From Aphelenchoides besseyi (lineage: Eukaryota; Nematoda; Chromadorea; Rhabditida; Aphelenchoididae): a stretch of DNA of 64,000 bases. The translations under genes and the position numbers were made by a program. How positions within the stretch are numbered: the stretch's first letter is position 1; each line of letters opens with the position of its first letter. Shown piece by piece: positions 22,001 to 37,236 of this stretch. The stretch spans positions 8,308,001 through 8,372,000 of the forward strand of contig JAMPIQ010000002.1 in the NCBI GenBank assembly GCA_024699855.1, written 5' to 3'. The notes beneath the pieces are model-generated. The model had not been told where the DNA came from and did no database searches. It saw only the letters and a program-made list of their open reading frames with translations.

Positions 22001-22284
22001 GGTTTGAGTATGAGCGGATGGATGGGTGTAATTGCAACATATTTGATCTTCTTTGCTTTTGGAGTTCTGACCTTTTCGATTCTTGTGCTCATGGAAGGAT
22101 TGTCCGCTTTCTTACACGCTCTTCGTCTTCACTGGTCAGTTTGCTGTTGTTCTCAACGATTCGAATCTTAATGTTTAGGGTCGAATTTCAATCCAAATTC
22201 TATTTGGGCCAAGGTTACGCTTTTGTTCCATTCTTTTTCAAGAACATTCTTGAAAATGCACAAGTGAACGATCTTTCAACTTAA
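19032..22284 (+). CDS. V-type H+-ATPase 116-kDa subunit a
   Basis: Membrane (V0) subunit carrying the two half-channels for protons in organelles or plasma membrane. Start [19 protein letters not shown] is the family's N-terminus. The cytoplasmic domain ([45 protein letters not shown] segment) is followed by the membrane half: [71 protein letters not shown] and [20 protein letters not shown], whose Arg is the essential proton-path residue. Thirteen or more exons, introns 35-60 nt. The frame ends in [13 protein letters not shown] then VNDLST and stop 22282-22284. A GT at 22264 could instead splice to ACAGC at about 22299 and add 56 residues to 22469. C. elegans has four such genes (unc-32, vha-5, -6, -7); I cannot assign one. 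Confidence 0.96.
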
Positions 22285-22607
22285 TCGATGTGTAGACAGC
22301 TTTCCAAAGATTAGCAAACAAATGGCTGAGTGCTTTAGAAGCATTCGCCATCGCTTACACCTTCCCAGAATTTCACATCAAACTACAGAAGATATACGAC
22401 TTAACTGCACACAATTCTGAAACCACACTATCGTCTTTTCCACTCTACTTTTTTCGTGCTGCTTTATAAGTGCCTTTTTGAAGTAAATTGCCTTAGATAC
22501 TTGCTTGAATTGATTTATTACACTAAATTACAAATAGTAATCCAGATGTTACAAAAAACTTGAACATGAAAATGGTTTGTCACAATTCAATAACAACACA
22601 GTCTCTC

Positions 22608-23599
22608 TTATTTCTTATAGATTTTGAGTGAATTGATCAACCAATAGGTATCCTTGAAAGCAAACGGATTATGGCGAACATAATCAGCACAATTGGATGC
22701 AGCTGCCAGACATTGAGGATATTGCCGCCAGACGGCAGGGTCTCCTGCCCAGTCTCCGCAAAAAGCGACGTTGAAGACGATGTTTTGAGAACGAATTTTG
22801 GCATTCAAATCGCACTGTTGATTTGTGAATTCAGCAAGTGGTTTGCCCCATTTTGATGGATCTGGTTTGGAATCCAGAATATCGGATGGGATATTTGAAC
22901 GTGGTATAAACCAAATTCGAATATAACTATCAGTCCATTCCGCCATGTAGACACCACCCTTCTGTTTATTGAACACCGATCCGTAACTTCCACCCGTAAT
23001 CGAGCATCCAGAATTGTCTGGTTGACCTGATGCCTTAACATCACAATTTGGGTACATTAACTGGCCACTGAAGTTAGTTGAGTTAGTCATCAAGCAACCA
23101 GGTGATGTATGCAATGTCATCGCATTTTTGGTGCTCATATGGACACCTAAAATTGAGGATAAAATGCTTGTCGATATAAATTTAAGATGCCTTCAATAAT
23201 ATCCACTTCACCGTTGTTTGGCCAATCAGGTCCAAAGGTCCAGAAAGCACTCCAAGTTCCGCATTGTCCCGCAGGCATATGCTCAAGATCGAGGATAATC
23301 AGCGCTTTATCGTATGATTTCTTCGAAAAAATACGAATAGAGTCTCGGCCGCGAGCTCCATCAGAAACAATATTTTGCTGATCAACTCCGAGATAAAGTT
23401 GATTGTTTTGCGTTCTGATCATTTTAGCCGAAAGCGCTTGACTACGATTTACATAATTAACGAAGCCATGAGTTGGGTCATCACCGGTAAAGAAGTCGAA
23501 ATTGTTAAGAAGATTGTTGGGCTGATAGTTGTCGACCAACTGATAGCCAATAATGGAAGTTGGTAAGCAAAAAAAGCAGAAGATAGCAATAGAAAGCAT
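22608..23599 (-). CDS. GH16 endo-1,3(4)-beta-glucanase, fungal Lam16A type
   Basis: Secreted glycoside hydrolase that should cut beta-1,3 or mixed-linkage glucans. Start ATG 23599 gives a signal peptide (MLSIAIFCFFCLPTSIIG). The catalytic motif is complete: GEVDIIEG holds the nucleophile and acid/base Glu (E-x-D-x-x-E). The rest follows the fungal Lam16A subfamily block for block: GRDSIRIFSKKSYD, LEHMPAGQCGTWSAFWTFGP, TLHTSPGC, VYMAEWTDSYIRIWFIPR, VFNVAFCGDWAG, NPFAFKDTYWLINSLKIY. One intron at about 23207-23164 must be removed to join EG to VHMSTKN; it starts GC (GCATCT) and ends TTTTAG. A TATAAAG lies at 23627-23633. The gene has a spliceosomal intron, a nematode-like promoter and nematode neighbours, so it is not contamination within the read. 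The subfamily is best known from fungi; transfer is inferred. It may digest fungal walls or act in defence. Confidence 0.93.
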
Positions 23600-24326
23600 C
23601 GTCGTGTGATCGTTGTTTTCATCGACCTTTATATTCGAATTAATTAACGTGCAATTCATCAGTTTGATTAAACAGCTTACGAAATCCATCTTTGTGTTGA
23701 ACTATATTTCCATTTAAAAAAGTGTTTGAACAAAAGCTAAATAAATCCAACAGTTGGACTTAACATTCAAAGTTTCGGTTTTTGTTTGTGCAGCTGTGGA
23801 CGTTCAGAATACGGAGATGTTGAAACGCCTCTTCATCTAATCGCTGTTAATTACTACCCGGTACTAACGATCAGCAATCACCAAGCACTACGACTTCTAC
23901 CCTCTTATCGACCTACGATTGTAAACAGAAAATCAGTGGAATTCGGTTTGATGATCATTTGTGAACATGTGACCAAAAGTGGAGGTCAATGAGTTGCTTT
24001 GTAGATAATCATACGCGTCTTTTTACAATAATTTAATACGAAAAGTAATCACATAGCACAAAAACAACTATTCAAAATGCTTGTTGTGGTGAAAAAGCAT
24101 AGGGTCATGAATGGAGATGTACAAATTGCGGTAGAAAATGTAAATTCATTACAAATGCATGGACCAAATGGTCATTCAGAAAAAGATACACATGTAAGAA
24201 AACCCGTTGATTTCGAAGAATGAGAAGATTTGATCGAAATGAGCAAACAAATAGAAAATCTCACCGACACATAAACACAAAATTTCAACCTAAACATTAC
24301 AAGTCGATTGGAATAGATTGGTGAAT
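23600..24326. other. Spacer between GH16 promoter and PAK 3' end
   Basis: Holds the GH16 promoter (TATAAAG at 23627-23633), and the PAK 3' UTR. A plus-strand frame at 23786-23992 follows a TTTGTGCAG acceptor-like site but has no ATG near its head and no recognised domain. Confidence 0.4.
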
Positions 24327-28387
<4,061 letters not shown>

Positions 28388-30116
28388 TCCGAACTGAAAC
28401 ATCAAAACGATTATCGAAAACAATACGCGCGTATGATTAATTCTCACGGACATCGTGTGGCCACGAGTTGTCGAGAAAACAATATGGTTAGTAAGCATAA
28501 AGACATTAGTCGATGGTCATGACTCACGGGTCGTGTCGGTCTTTTGAGCAACAAAACGACCGAAAGATTCGAAGGTCGAAAACGAGCGGCTAAAAGCCGA
28601 GACGGCGGCGATTCGTCTTCTCGTCGGTTAACGATGAAAATTCTTTAGAAGACCATCAATAGCGAAAGTATTCAAAATCACTGCACAAATGTTTACAAGC
28701 GATAAGCGACAAGATACTTTCGCAGTTATCGAAGTGATTCTGTTCAGCGAAAAGAACCAAAGACGGAAATTTTCGCCAAACAAAAAATGACGCGAAAATC
28801 GGCTGGAACACCGCGGTGGAATTGGCGTGTGAACATTCCGGTGGTTTCAGTTTTCGGACGCAAAAAGATAACAAGTTTGCGAACTCGCCATGGACGCGCT
28901 CTCCTCCCAATCGAGAGCATTTGGAGGGGAAAGTCGGAGGACAAAACGATCGCGCTCACAAGTTGGTTACCAAAACGGCGCAGAGTTGACGCGAAAAAGA
29001 CGAACCATCACTGCGCCGTCTCTTTTTTTACCACGATAAGAGAGAGCGAAAATCGGCTGTGACTCATCGTCACGCTTCTGCAATCAAAGTCGGAGCGTTT
29101 AATTCGACGGCCAAATTCACGTCACGAGCACACGTCAAAAAAACTTCGGTGTGAAAGTAGAGAGTAACATATTCCCATGAAAAGTTAATGCGACAAATAC
29201 GATTCCATGGCTATTTGATGAGCTTGAGAGCCGTCCGCCTGGTCACTCAACTTCCATTCGGGTGTCCAAATGGAGCGGAAGATTGAAGAGCAAAAGTGCC
29301 AACGAGCAAAGCGGATTGCAAGACCGCGCACTGCCCCTCAATCTTCAGCGGGTTTGGCGGTGCAATTTACCCGCAGTTAGCATTACGAAACCGCTCAAGG
29401 CAAAATGCAAATTGCCCTCAAGCAAACCTCTTTCGGGCCTTCTTCCCATATCGCCGAGTCAACTTGCAGCTGCTCCAACCCAACGAAAAACCAATTGGAC
29501 GAGAGGAGAACGGAAAAAACGATTTCCGCTTCGTCTCCTTTGACCTGCTTAAAAATGTTTTGTTGAAATACGAATCGACCACACCGCTGAATATTCAATG
29601 TTGGGTCAAACATCGTTTCTTTGTCTAAACTTTGATACAAATCAAAGATGTCAGTCGACTTTCAAAGCGCCATTTTGCTGCAAAGTCGTCGGCTCATTAA
29701 TCATAATCATTCAATGCGGGAGCAACTCCGAACTAATCACTCGAACCCTGCAAATCACAATCCGTTTTTCGTGTTTAGCCGTCACTTCAATTCTGCAAAC
29801 GCAAACAAGAAAAATGTCAACATTGAAATCGACAATTAAAACAACAGTCATGAGTTTATTAGGGCAAAAATGTAAAATAAATAAACTACAAAATCCAGAA
29901 ATGGTTATCAGTTATTCGGTTCAACGAGGTTCTGTAACTGAGCATCACTAATGTGCGGTTTATGGGACCAAAATGCATTTCGATCAGGTGGCACTAAAAC
30001 ACCCAAAAGCGAGAAAGTATCTTCGTATGCCGTAGTGTAACACTGAAACCTGACAGTTAGTCGGATCTCTTGATTTCAACGAACCCTAACATCACAAAGC
30101 AAAGTGAGTAGTCGAA
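28388..30116. other. 1.7-kb region without a recognisable gene
   Basis: Upstream of PAK. The part 28520-29600 has the same CGAA-rich look, with overlapping open frames on both strands, as the 4.8-9.6 kb block. Plus-strand frames at 29262-29628 overlap each other and give no domain. The part next to 30116 is the 3' UTR of the nuclear receptor gene. Confidence 0.45.
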
Positions 30117-31840
30117 TCAATCGAACTGATGCCGCTTGAGCACCGCACTGAAATCGTTGTGTTCATTTCTCTGTGCTGCATTTACCTGAAGACTTAAGTA
30201 GTAGCCGAATTCACTGTAAAGCTGTTCTCGTTGAGCAGCAACAAACGTTTTCATTATTCCCAAACGTTCGATATTCTCGAGCACAATGATTCCGAACAGA
30301 ACGGCGGCTTCATCAAATGTCGGTTGAAGGTTGCGAAATCGAGCGATACCTACTCGTCCTACACGCCACAACGGTTCCATGATCTAAAGCGATTGGATTA
30401 ACAATCGTATGTTAAAATGCTCGACGGCGATAAAAATAATAAGTGAGTTTGCGTTTTTTCGATCTTCAAGCATTTCAACAACTTACGTGTTTGGTTTTAA
30501 GGTATTCATCTTGCATGAACACTGAATCCATAAATAAGCGTTAATTCTAATCGCTACCTACCTTCAATATTATCCAGGCGGCAACATAAAGAAGGAAATA
30601 GTGCCATGTTTTGGCTGTTGAGTTCAGGAAATGCTCTCGATGTTAAACTGTACTTATAAATAGATGAGGCTTCAAGGGATGACGATTTTATAACAGCGAT
30701 TTTTTGTTGCAAACTCAATTCTGTACAACCATCCAACAGCTCGGTGATTGCGATGCAAGCCAAACGCAAGACGCTGTTCTCCAAAAGACTGTACGTTTTC
30801 ATTCCAATTTCTTTGTATCTTCCTCCCAGTATTTGAACATCCGTCTCATTCATCGCAAGTTGAATCAACGTTCGCTGGCGTTCTTCGAAGCGTGAGTACG
30901 CAAGCACATTCTTGATCATCAACGGAAAATGTATTGAACTTGTATGAAGCATTGAGTAGACAGATAAGGGCGTGTTTAGAGTTGTCTTTAATCTAACGAT
31001 AGTTTCAACTAAGAAGTCATCGATTGTATTTTGCGGGTTTTGTTGCTGTTCAAGCGTCGAGTCAACAACATTCATCAGCGGTGTTGAAGGCAAACAAGTC
31101 GATTGAACTGATCTTGGATCGGACAAACTGGTTGCCGAAGGAGAAAATTGCGTTGCTAAAAAGTTGTTGGCACTGTTGGACAGATTCGTGGATGCATTTG
31201 CAGGTTCAAAGTTGTTGACAACGTTATTGTTGGATTCATTGACGCCCGCTAAACTCTCACAGTGAGCTTGTAATGAAGTGGTTGGTTGTAATACGATTGC
31301 ACTATTTGAATATTCGGATTTGATAATCGACGAAATTGAGATCGCTTGAGCATTGGGCAAATCCGTATCATCTTCAACATCGTCCTAAATCTGAGATTAA
31401 TTTTAGGCAGATATATGAAAGCTACTGCCTCGGGGTAACCATTGGATTGTATTACGAGGCTGGAGCCAACCATTCTGCAAACGTTTGTTACGATTATTTT
31501 GATCTTTAGCAAACCTTAAGCCCAACGTTCTACATGCTTTCATACGACATGATCGACATGTTGTTCGATTTCCTGGTCAACAAGATCAAATAAAGAAATT
31601 TAAAAGCATACAAACCTGCAGTCAAGTCGCATTTTCCTTCTTTTTTGCATTTTATTTGCCTATGATTGCGAAAATTGCGACGATAAAAGATAGAACACGC
31701 TAGCAAAGCAATAAGTAATCTCATATAACTTGTTTCTTACCTCCACACACGAATGCTTTGTAGCCGATACTCTGCGTTGAAGTTCCACATATCGTACACG
31801 GCCGTCGTTCCGCTCTCATTTCCTGCTCACAACATAACAT
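30117..31840 (-). CDS. Nuclear hormone receptor, divergent nematode type
   Basis: Ligand-regulated transcription factor. The two zinc fingers are spread over three exons: CTICGTSTQSIGYKAFVCG joined to ACSIFYRRNFRNHRQIKC, then CKKEGKCDLTAG and NRTTCRSCRMKACRTLGLR, giving all eight zinc Cys. The P-box region reads CGACSIFYRR in place of the common CEGCKGFFRR or nematode CAACAAFFRR. After a Ser/Asn-rich hinge comes a ligand-binding domain with helices visible (SVLRLACIAITELLDGCTEL, FEERQRTLIQLAMNE, DEAAVLFGIIVLENIERLG); it ends at 30117. Start ATG 31840 or 31822 (MRAERRPC). The pattern fits the large nematode supplementary receptor family derived from HNF4-like ancestors; no orthologue can be named. 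Splice joins in the hinge are less certain. Confidence 0.87.
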
Positions 31841-32612
31841 TTTGGGTTAGAAAGTGCAACATTTACGCACGTCTTAAAAGCAACTCGAAAACCTAATAAA
31901 TTTCAAAGGACAGCCGACGAGATTTTAATCGTTTTGTGAATAAGAAACTCGTACGCATCGAAAAACCAAGAAGCCATCACACCGAGCAATTTCATGGAGT
32001 TGCCATTAAACCGTCGATCAAAAACAAACTACGAACAACGCGCACTTCCCGTCGCTTTGCACTTTTAAAGCCTATGGTGTTTATACAAAGATAGCACATA
32101 ATATTGAATGCTTCCGAAGTTAACACTAAGATCGCGAATCAGTTTAAACGAAAGCACATGGATAACAGGTGACAGAAAACACAAAAACTGAGAAGCAGCG
32201 CAAAAACAAAAAGTAGAAACTTGCGGTCTCGTCGGAGCAAAGGTACAACATTTGTTGTCCGGCCACTGAAGCCGGGAGTTTTACCTGCGAATAAACGTAA
32301 GAGCAACAGCTACGGACAAAGAGACCGACCGTTTTTCCTTATAGAGTTAATTTCTCTAGTTATACAACTCCGGTAAGAAAAGATAATTGCCGCTACTTGT
32401 TCACGTCCAACACGCAGATGTTTTGACGTCGATCCTCGTGATTATTCTTATGCATTCCAATAGCTACTGACTCTTATAAAATAATTTTTCTTGACTAAAG
32501 AATTCAAGCTCTGAAGACTGAACTCGTCTTCTCAAGTAACATCGTTCGAGCAAACAAACCGACTTATGAATATTTAACATTTACTTTTGAAATCAGAAAC
32601 ACTAAGCAGCAT
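31841..32612. other. Intergenic spacer
   Basis: Promoter of the nuclear receptor gene and 3' UTR of the membrane-protein gene. AT-rich with a few short frames; nothing recognised. Confidence 0.5.
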
Positions 32613-33468
32613 TCAAATTACATAAGGGGTTGGCATGTTTTGTGTTGGAGTCGCGGGTTCAATTTGTGGTAAGTTAACTAGCGGAGGCGGTGCTATAACG
32701 TCCGGTTGAAGACCTATAATTTCAGGCACTTGCGGAATAGCTGTGCTTAGGAATTTTGTATTACTGATATGACCTTGTAATTCAACAAACGGTGAGATAG
32801 TCACGGCAACCACGTTCTCTGAGTTTGATGCTTCGGGCATTTCTGCAGTGTTTGATTCCACGATTACCGGCGACACGGGAATCAAAATAGTTGGTTGTGT
32901 TGGCAAAATAACATCAATAGACGAAACAGGAGTAGCAATTTGAAGGTCAGTTAGAATGCTGTGCGTGATTTCGTCGACTGAATGTGACGGTGTGGTTGTT
33001 TGGAAGTCGACTGCTTGGAAATGTTGAAAGGGCTGCGCTTTGTTCTCCGATGAAAAAAGTGGCCGAGATTGTTCCCGTTGTGTCCATGTTGCTGAAGAAT
33101 CAAAGTTTTTGAGGCGAACTCGTTGACCAAACGCTTGAGCCGGATGTTGCAGCGAATCGAGTATATTTCGTAGAGGTAAAAGTTCGAGATGTGCCAGAGT
33201 TCTACGTAGGCGTTTTGATGTTTGTGCATCACTACTTGAAGTTGAGTTCTGCGTTTCTGTTCGGGAGAACGAATCAAATTTCCACCGACCAAGAATCTGA
33301 TTTTTGTAATAGACAATCAAAGCCACAATCGTAAGTGTTAGAGTGATACCAATACTAAAGACAGAAGATATAAGAAACCGTTCAATTGACTTACATTTGG
33401 ACAACAAACGGACATTTTTGACGTTTGAGTTTGGTTTCAGTTGTTCCCAAAACAAGAACCCGTCTCAT
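32613..33468 (-). CDS. Single-pass membrane protein with Pro/Thr-rich tail, unknown
   Basis: Two exons. Start ATG 33468 (MRRVLVLGTTETKLKRQK) splices at 33391 (GTAAGT, 40-nt intron ending CTTTAG) into the hydrophobic helix IGITLTLTIVALIVYY, which the unspliced frame also reaches but through intron sequence. After the helix comes a basic and Ser-rich stretch (SKRLRRTLAHLELLPLRNIL), then about 150 residues rich in Pro, Thr, Val and Ile with the repeated flavour IPVSPVIVES and TPTQNMPTPYVI, stop 32613-32615. The predicted layout is a type II or type III single-pass protein with a long low-complexity tail. No family recognised. Confidence 0.6.
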
Positions 33469-34387
33469 GTTCGAACAATCTGATTCAAAACTAACTCATT
33501 TGCTCTTGACCATCACCCTCGATTGTCTATTGTCTTAGGAATCAATGAACAAAACAACTGGGTTGCAACATTTTTCTCCACGTCCGTGTGTGTTACAATA
33601 GTACGCTCCGCACATTGTCTATGTACGTGAATAGAACTCACAAGTTTGGAAGTTTCATTTGTAAGTCTTAATGTTTGATTAAGCGATAAAAAGTGATAAT
33701 CAACAACACCGAGGAAATTTGAAGCAGCTTCTGTGACATCAAATTAAAAGGAATTCGTGTGATTTCTTAAACTCAAGACTAAATTAACTCTGTCCTAGCT
33801 CAGAATCTCGTGCTTCGAATTTTCTATTTTTGAGCGAGATGTTGAAGTTTTTTTGACGGACAGTTGCAACAAATCTGCGCGCTGGACGGTCCGGAAGAGA
33901 AGACGCACGAAAGTGAATAATACGCAGTCTTATGGATGTGTCAACCTCAAATACAATCACAAGTTGATGGAACTTTGCGTGTGCCGTTTTTTCATTTGTC
34001 TTCGCCCTTCTTTCCACGAAGAACTTCTTCAGTCCATTTACGCATTTCAACTCACAACTTCACGCAACCAATTAATGGAATACGTAAATTCAGAGAACAC
34101 AAACTTCCTTCTTTCAGCCATCAACTCCTTAGACATTCCATTTTTGTGCAATCCGTCCGGACATTAATCGTGTTCGCCAGTTCGAACCTACGAATTCAGT
34201 TGTCTGTAAATTGGATCGTGAGAAACTGGCCAACGAATTTCGTTTAATTGGTTTCATTCCTTTGATTACATCCGCACCGACTGTTTTATTTCTCTGTTAC
34301 GACTTTCGATTATTGAATCTTCAGAGCAGAAACGAGATTGGGAACGAAATTAGAAAACTGTTGTGCTCTTCAAAGTGTTCCGTGCTC
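33469..34387. other. Region with weak frames only
   Basis: Opposed frames at 33784-34050 (minus) and 33853-34474 (plus) are mutual shadows; I see no start, domain or splice chain that favours either. Nothing supported. Confidence 0.4.
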
Positions 34388-35060
34388 TCAAGTATTCTTT
34401 TCCATTCGTGGACAGACGCAATCTCGCGACTTCTGCGAACACGTCGAGCAATCGCCTTCTGTCGTGACTTCTAACCTGATTACCGAGTTCACGAATTCCG
34501 TCCATTCGAATTGTTCGAACTTTTTGATATCCGTCGGATAAGAGCTCTTGGTCGTTGTATTCCGGCGGTAATTGTTCCCCAACATGCAATGTTTTCATTT
34601 CAAAAACGAATTCTTCACGCTTGTGAACTTACAGGACAATGTCTGTGGAGATGTTCCGTCAAGTTTTATGGTCCACTGAACGGCTGAAGGGTTCGGGTTG
34701 TGAAGCCCGTGCACGATGTTAGCGATAATGAGAATTTGAGAAAAACGTCTGGAATTCGTGAATAATCGAATGAAACAATTGGATTGTTCGGGCACATCCA
34801 ACCTTCACATCCCTAAGGAAATTACTAGGTCTCAATGAAAGTTTCCGGTTAAGTTGTGAGCTTTCGCTCAACTAATTACTTCACAACGGTTCCCACACAT
34901 CACCCAGTGCCAATATAATGAATAAATATGAGGCCTGAGATGTTCGTTTGCTAATTTGACTAGTTTGGGAATAAGAGCAGCTGCTGGGTCATTTGCCTTG
35001 CATCCTGATTCCTTAATCTCAGATACGTTCGATCGATTTCCAAAACCCAATTTGTCATCA
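34388..35060 (-). CDS. Possible small Cys-containing protein, exons tentative
   Basis: Three minus-strand blocks look coding and have usable splice sites: about 34868-35050 (KLVKLANEHLRPHIYSLYW, then MCGNRCE before a GTAATT donor), about 34625-34800 (to a GTAAGT donor after LSC) and about 34388-34560 (YQKVRTIRMDGIRELGNQ joined by a 44-nt intron to KSRDCVCPRMEKNT and stop). The phase between the first two blocks did not resolve, and no signal peptide was found. Unknown function. Confidence 0.3.
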
Positions 35061-35241
35061 GTTTGATGCTTTCGGTTAATTTGCTCGTTCCATCAGACGA
35101 AGGCCAATTTCTTTTTGTTGGAACGGCGGCATGCATATTTATTTCACTCGCACATTAATTTCCAACGTCTGTTCGCAACATAACCGCTGTCTACGCGATT
35201 TCCATTCAGACGTCTTGAAGCCGCTTCGAGCAATTTCAGGA

Positions 35242-35260
35242 TATGGAAAAGAGAAGTTGA
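35242..35260 (+). promoter_or_regulatory. Upstream mini-ORF of the GPCR gene
   Basis: ATGGAAAAGAGAAGTTGA encodes five residues and stops 3 nt before the GPCR ATG at 35264. It follows a good 3' splice site (CAATTTCAG, ending 35239), so it would be in the mature leader, whether cis- or trans-spliced. Such a short upstream frame usually lowers translation of the main frame. Confidence 0.5.
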
Positions 35261-35263
35261 ACA

Positions 35264-37085
35264 ATGGACGTCAATTTGACTGCCGACTTTGCTGCAGATT
35301 ACGATCAATCGGTTGAGCTCGATGATGAACAAACAAGGCGAATTATTCAATTGACATTCACGAGTATCTACGGTCTGATTTTTATCGGCGGTACTTTTGG
35401 CAATGGGTTGGGGATACATTGATGAACGCTTATAATGTAAGCTTGTAGATACGTGATTGTCATGTTGATACGCGTGCTAGCTTCTATCTTCAACAAGAAA
35501 ACCAGTGGAGCACAGCGAATGAGTGCTATGGGCACGACACCCGTTTACATCTACATCTTGGGATTGAGTATCGTCGATTTGCTTGTTGTATTTCACCTGC
35601 CGTTGCTGATCTTCGACATACTAGAGGGCCAGTGGCTGTTTGGCACCGTTCTCTGTAAAATTTACTGGGCCGGAGAAAACGTAAACAAATTGCTGAGTAG
35701 TTTTATTCTCACAGTACTATCGTGGGATAGGTTCGTTGACTCTGGAGTAATTGGCTAAACTTATCTTAATCCAGATATCTTTGTATTTGCTCACCAATCA
35801 CGTCGCTAAAGTACGCTTTTTGTTGCATTGATGCCTATGAACACATATTTTAGATACCGAAACAATACGTTTGCAATTGGAGTTTTGCTCATTTGCGTTG
35901 CGGTTGCTACGTTGCTTCTTTATCCAGTGATTGTGGGATCAACAGTGCATCAAATTAATAGACGGACTGCCGATCAAGTCGACGAGATGATAACAAGCCA
36001 AGAAGGTGAATACGTTTTCCTGACATTCAATAAACTTTTCAAATAGTTTTAGTCGTTACGAAGTGTGTGTTTGATACGAGTTCACCGATGACGTTCACTC
36101 TAATCACCTTCTCAGCCGGATTTGTTGCACCGGCGTTGTTGATCATATTCTTTTACTTACGGGTATGCTGATTCTTCATGCTCATAGCTACGATTTCAGG
36201 TTATCTTACGTTTACATGAAAATACAAAAAATGTTCGTAAACATTCGGATTCATTTTCGTCGATGAACAATGCGGCCCGACTACACAAAGTGACGCAAAG
36301 AATTGTTGCTATAGTTCTCTCTTACTTCGTATTATTTAGCCCACAATGGGTTCTAACGATGGCTCTTCAAATGCAATTTATCGTTGTAGGTCATAATATT
36401 CGCGTATTCTCGTCTACACTCACACTAATTGCAGACTTCATGGTCAAGAACAACCCTAAACGTTGTTTTCTTTGGTGCCCACTTTCTCTTGTGTTTTAAT
36501 AGCGCTTTGAATCCGATTTGGTACGCACTTATTAATCGCGAGTTGAGATATCAGCACAATGAGGCGCTTCGAAAACGTCGCAAATCTGCACATCTTAACG
36601 CCCAGCGAATTCAATCGGATAAACCCTCGATCATTCCGTTTGTTTTCTACGAATTCGATGTTTACAACTTCAATTCTATTTAGAGACTCCCTTGGCGATT
36701 ATTTTGTTATACCGCAACGAAGGCATTTTAGCTATCAGCAACGTCACTCATCCGGTTCTACCGACCCGAATGCCCGTATATTCGCCGCATTCGCTGATCG
36801 TTGCAGAGCTTCGTTACCACAAACCAAACTGTCAAAATCGTAATTTCAATTTTCGCAATTATAATGAACTTTATTAGGCTAATGGGCTTACGAGCCGTGA
36901 TGACAACCGGCGCATCACCGTCGTCAGAACGTGGAGGTAGAAAGCACTTGAACTCTCACTCGAACTCCTTCGTTTCTCTTCAAAATTTTCGACCGTCAGA
37001 CGAACCGACAACTCCTGATGCAGAATCGAATAGCACTCATTGCAATATCACCATTACAATTGACAATGCGGAATCGAATACGTAG
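35264..37085 (+). CDS. Class A peptide GPCR, somatostatin/allatostatin-C-like
   Basis: Seven-helix receptor. Start MDVNLTADFAADYDQ with an N-glycosylation site. TM1 is joined across an intron at 35411 (GGTFGNG then YVIVMLIRV, holding the Asn of helix 1). TM2 LGLSIVDLLVVFHLPLLIFD, the conserved ECL1 Trp and TM3 Cys (GQWLFGTVLCKIYW), the DRY motif completed across an intron (SWDR|YLCIC), TM5 ITFSAGFVAPALLIIFFYLR, TM6 IVAIVLSYFVLFSPQWVL and TM7 FNSALNPIWYALINRE (NPxxY) are all visible. The intron 36386-36436 must be removed to join TM6 to TM7. The C-tail continues through two more exons (DSLGDYFVIPQRR, then LMGLRAVMTTGASP) to stop 37083-37085; it is long and Ser/Thr-rich. CKIYW and the TM7 motif point to the somatostatin, opioid and allatostatin-C group; the ligand is unknown. 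Confidence 0.9.
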
Positions 37086-37236
37086 TCGTCTAAGTGAACA
37101 ATTTGCCTGTTTGTTGTACAATAAAAATTTAACGTTTAATTGAGATCAATACTGCAAGACAAACATCAAGGCTACTGTAGACGTACAATAAAGTGAGCAG
37201 CCTATTCGCTCTCAAATACACTTTCAATACGACTAA

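Noticed and set aside
32613..33455. A 280-residue unspliced membrane protein
   Set aside because: The first 30 residues come from an intron (GTAAGT to CTTTAG); the spliced form starting at ATG 33468 is better.
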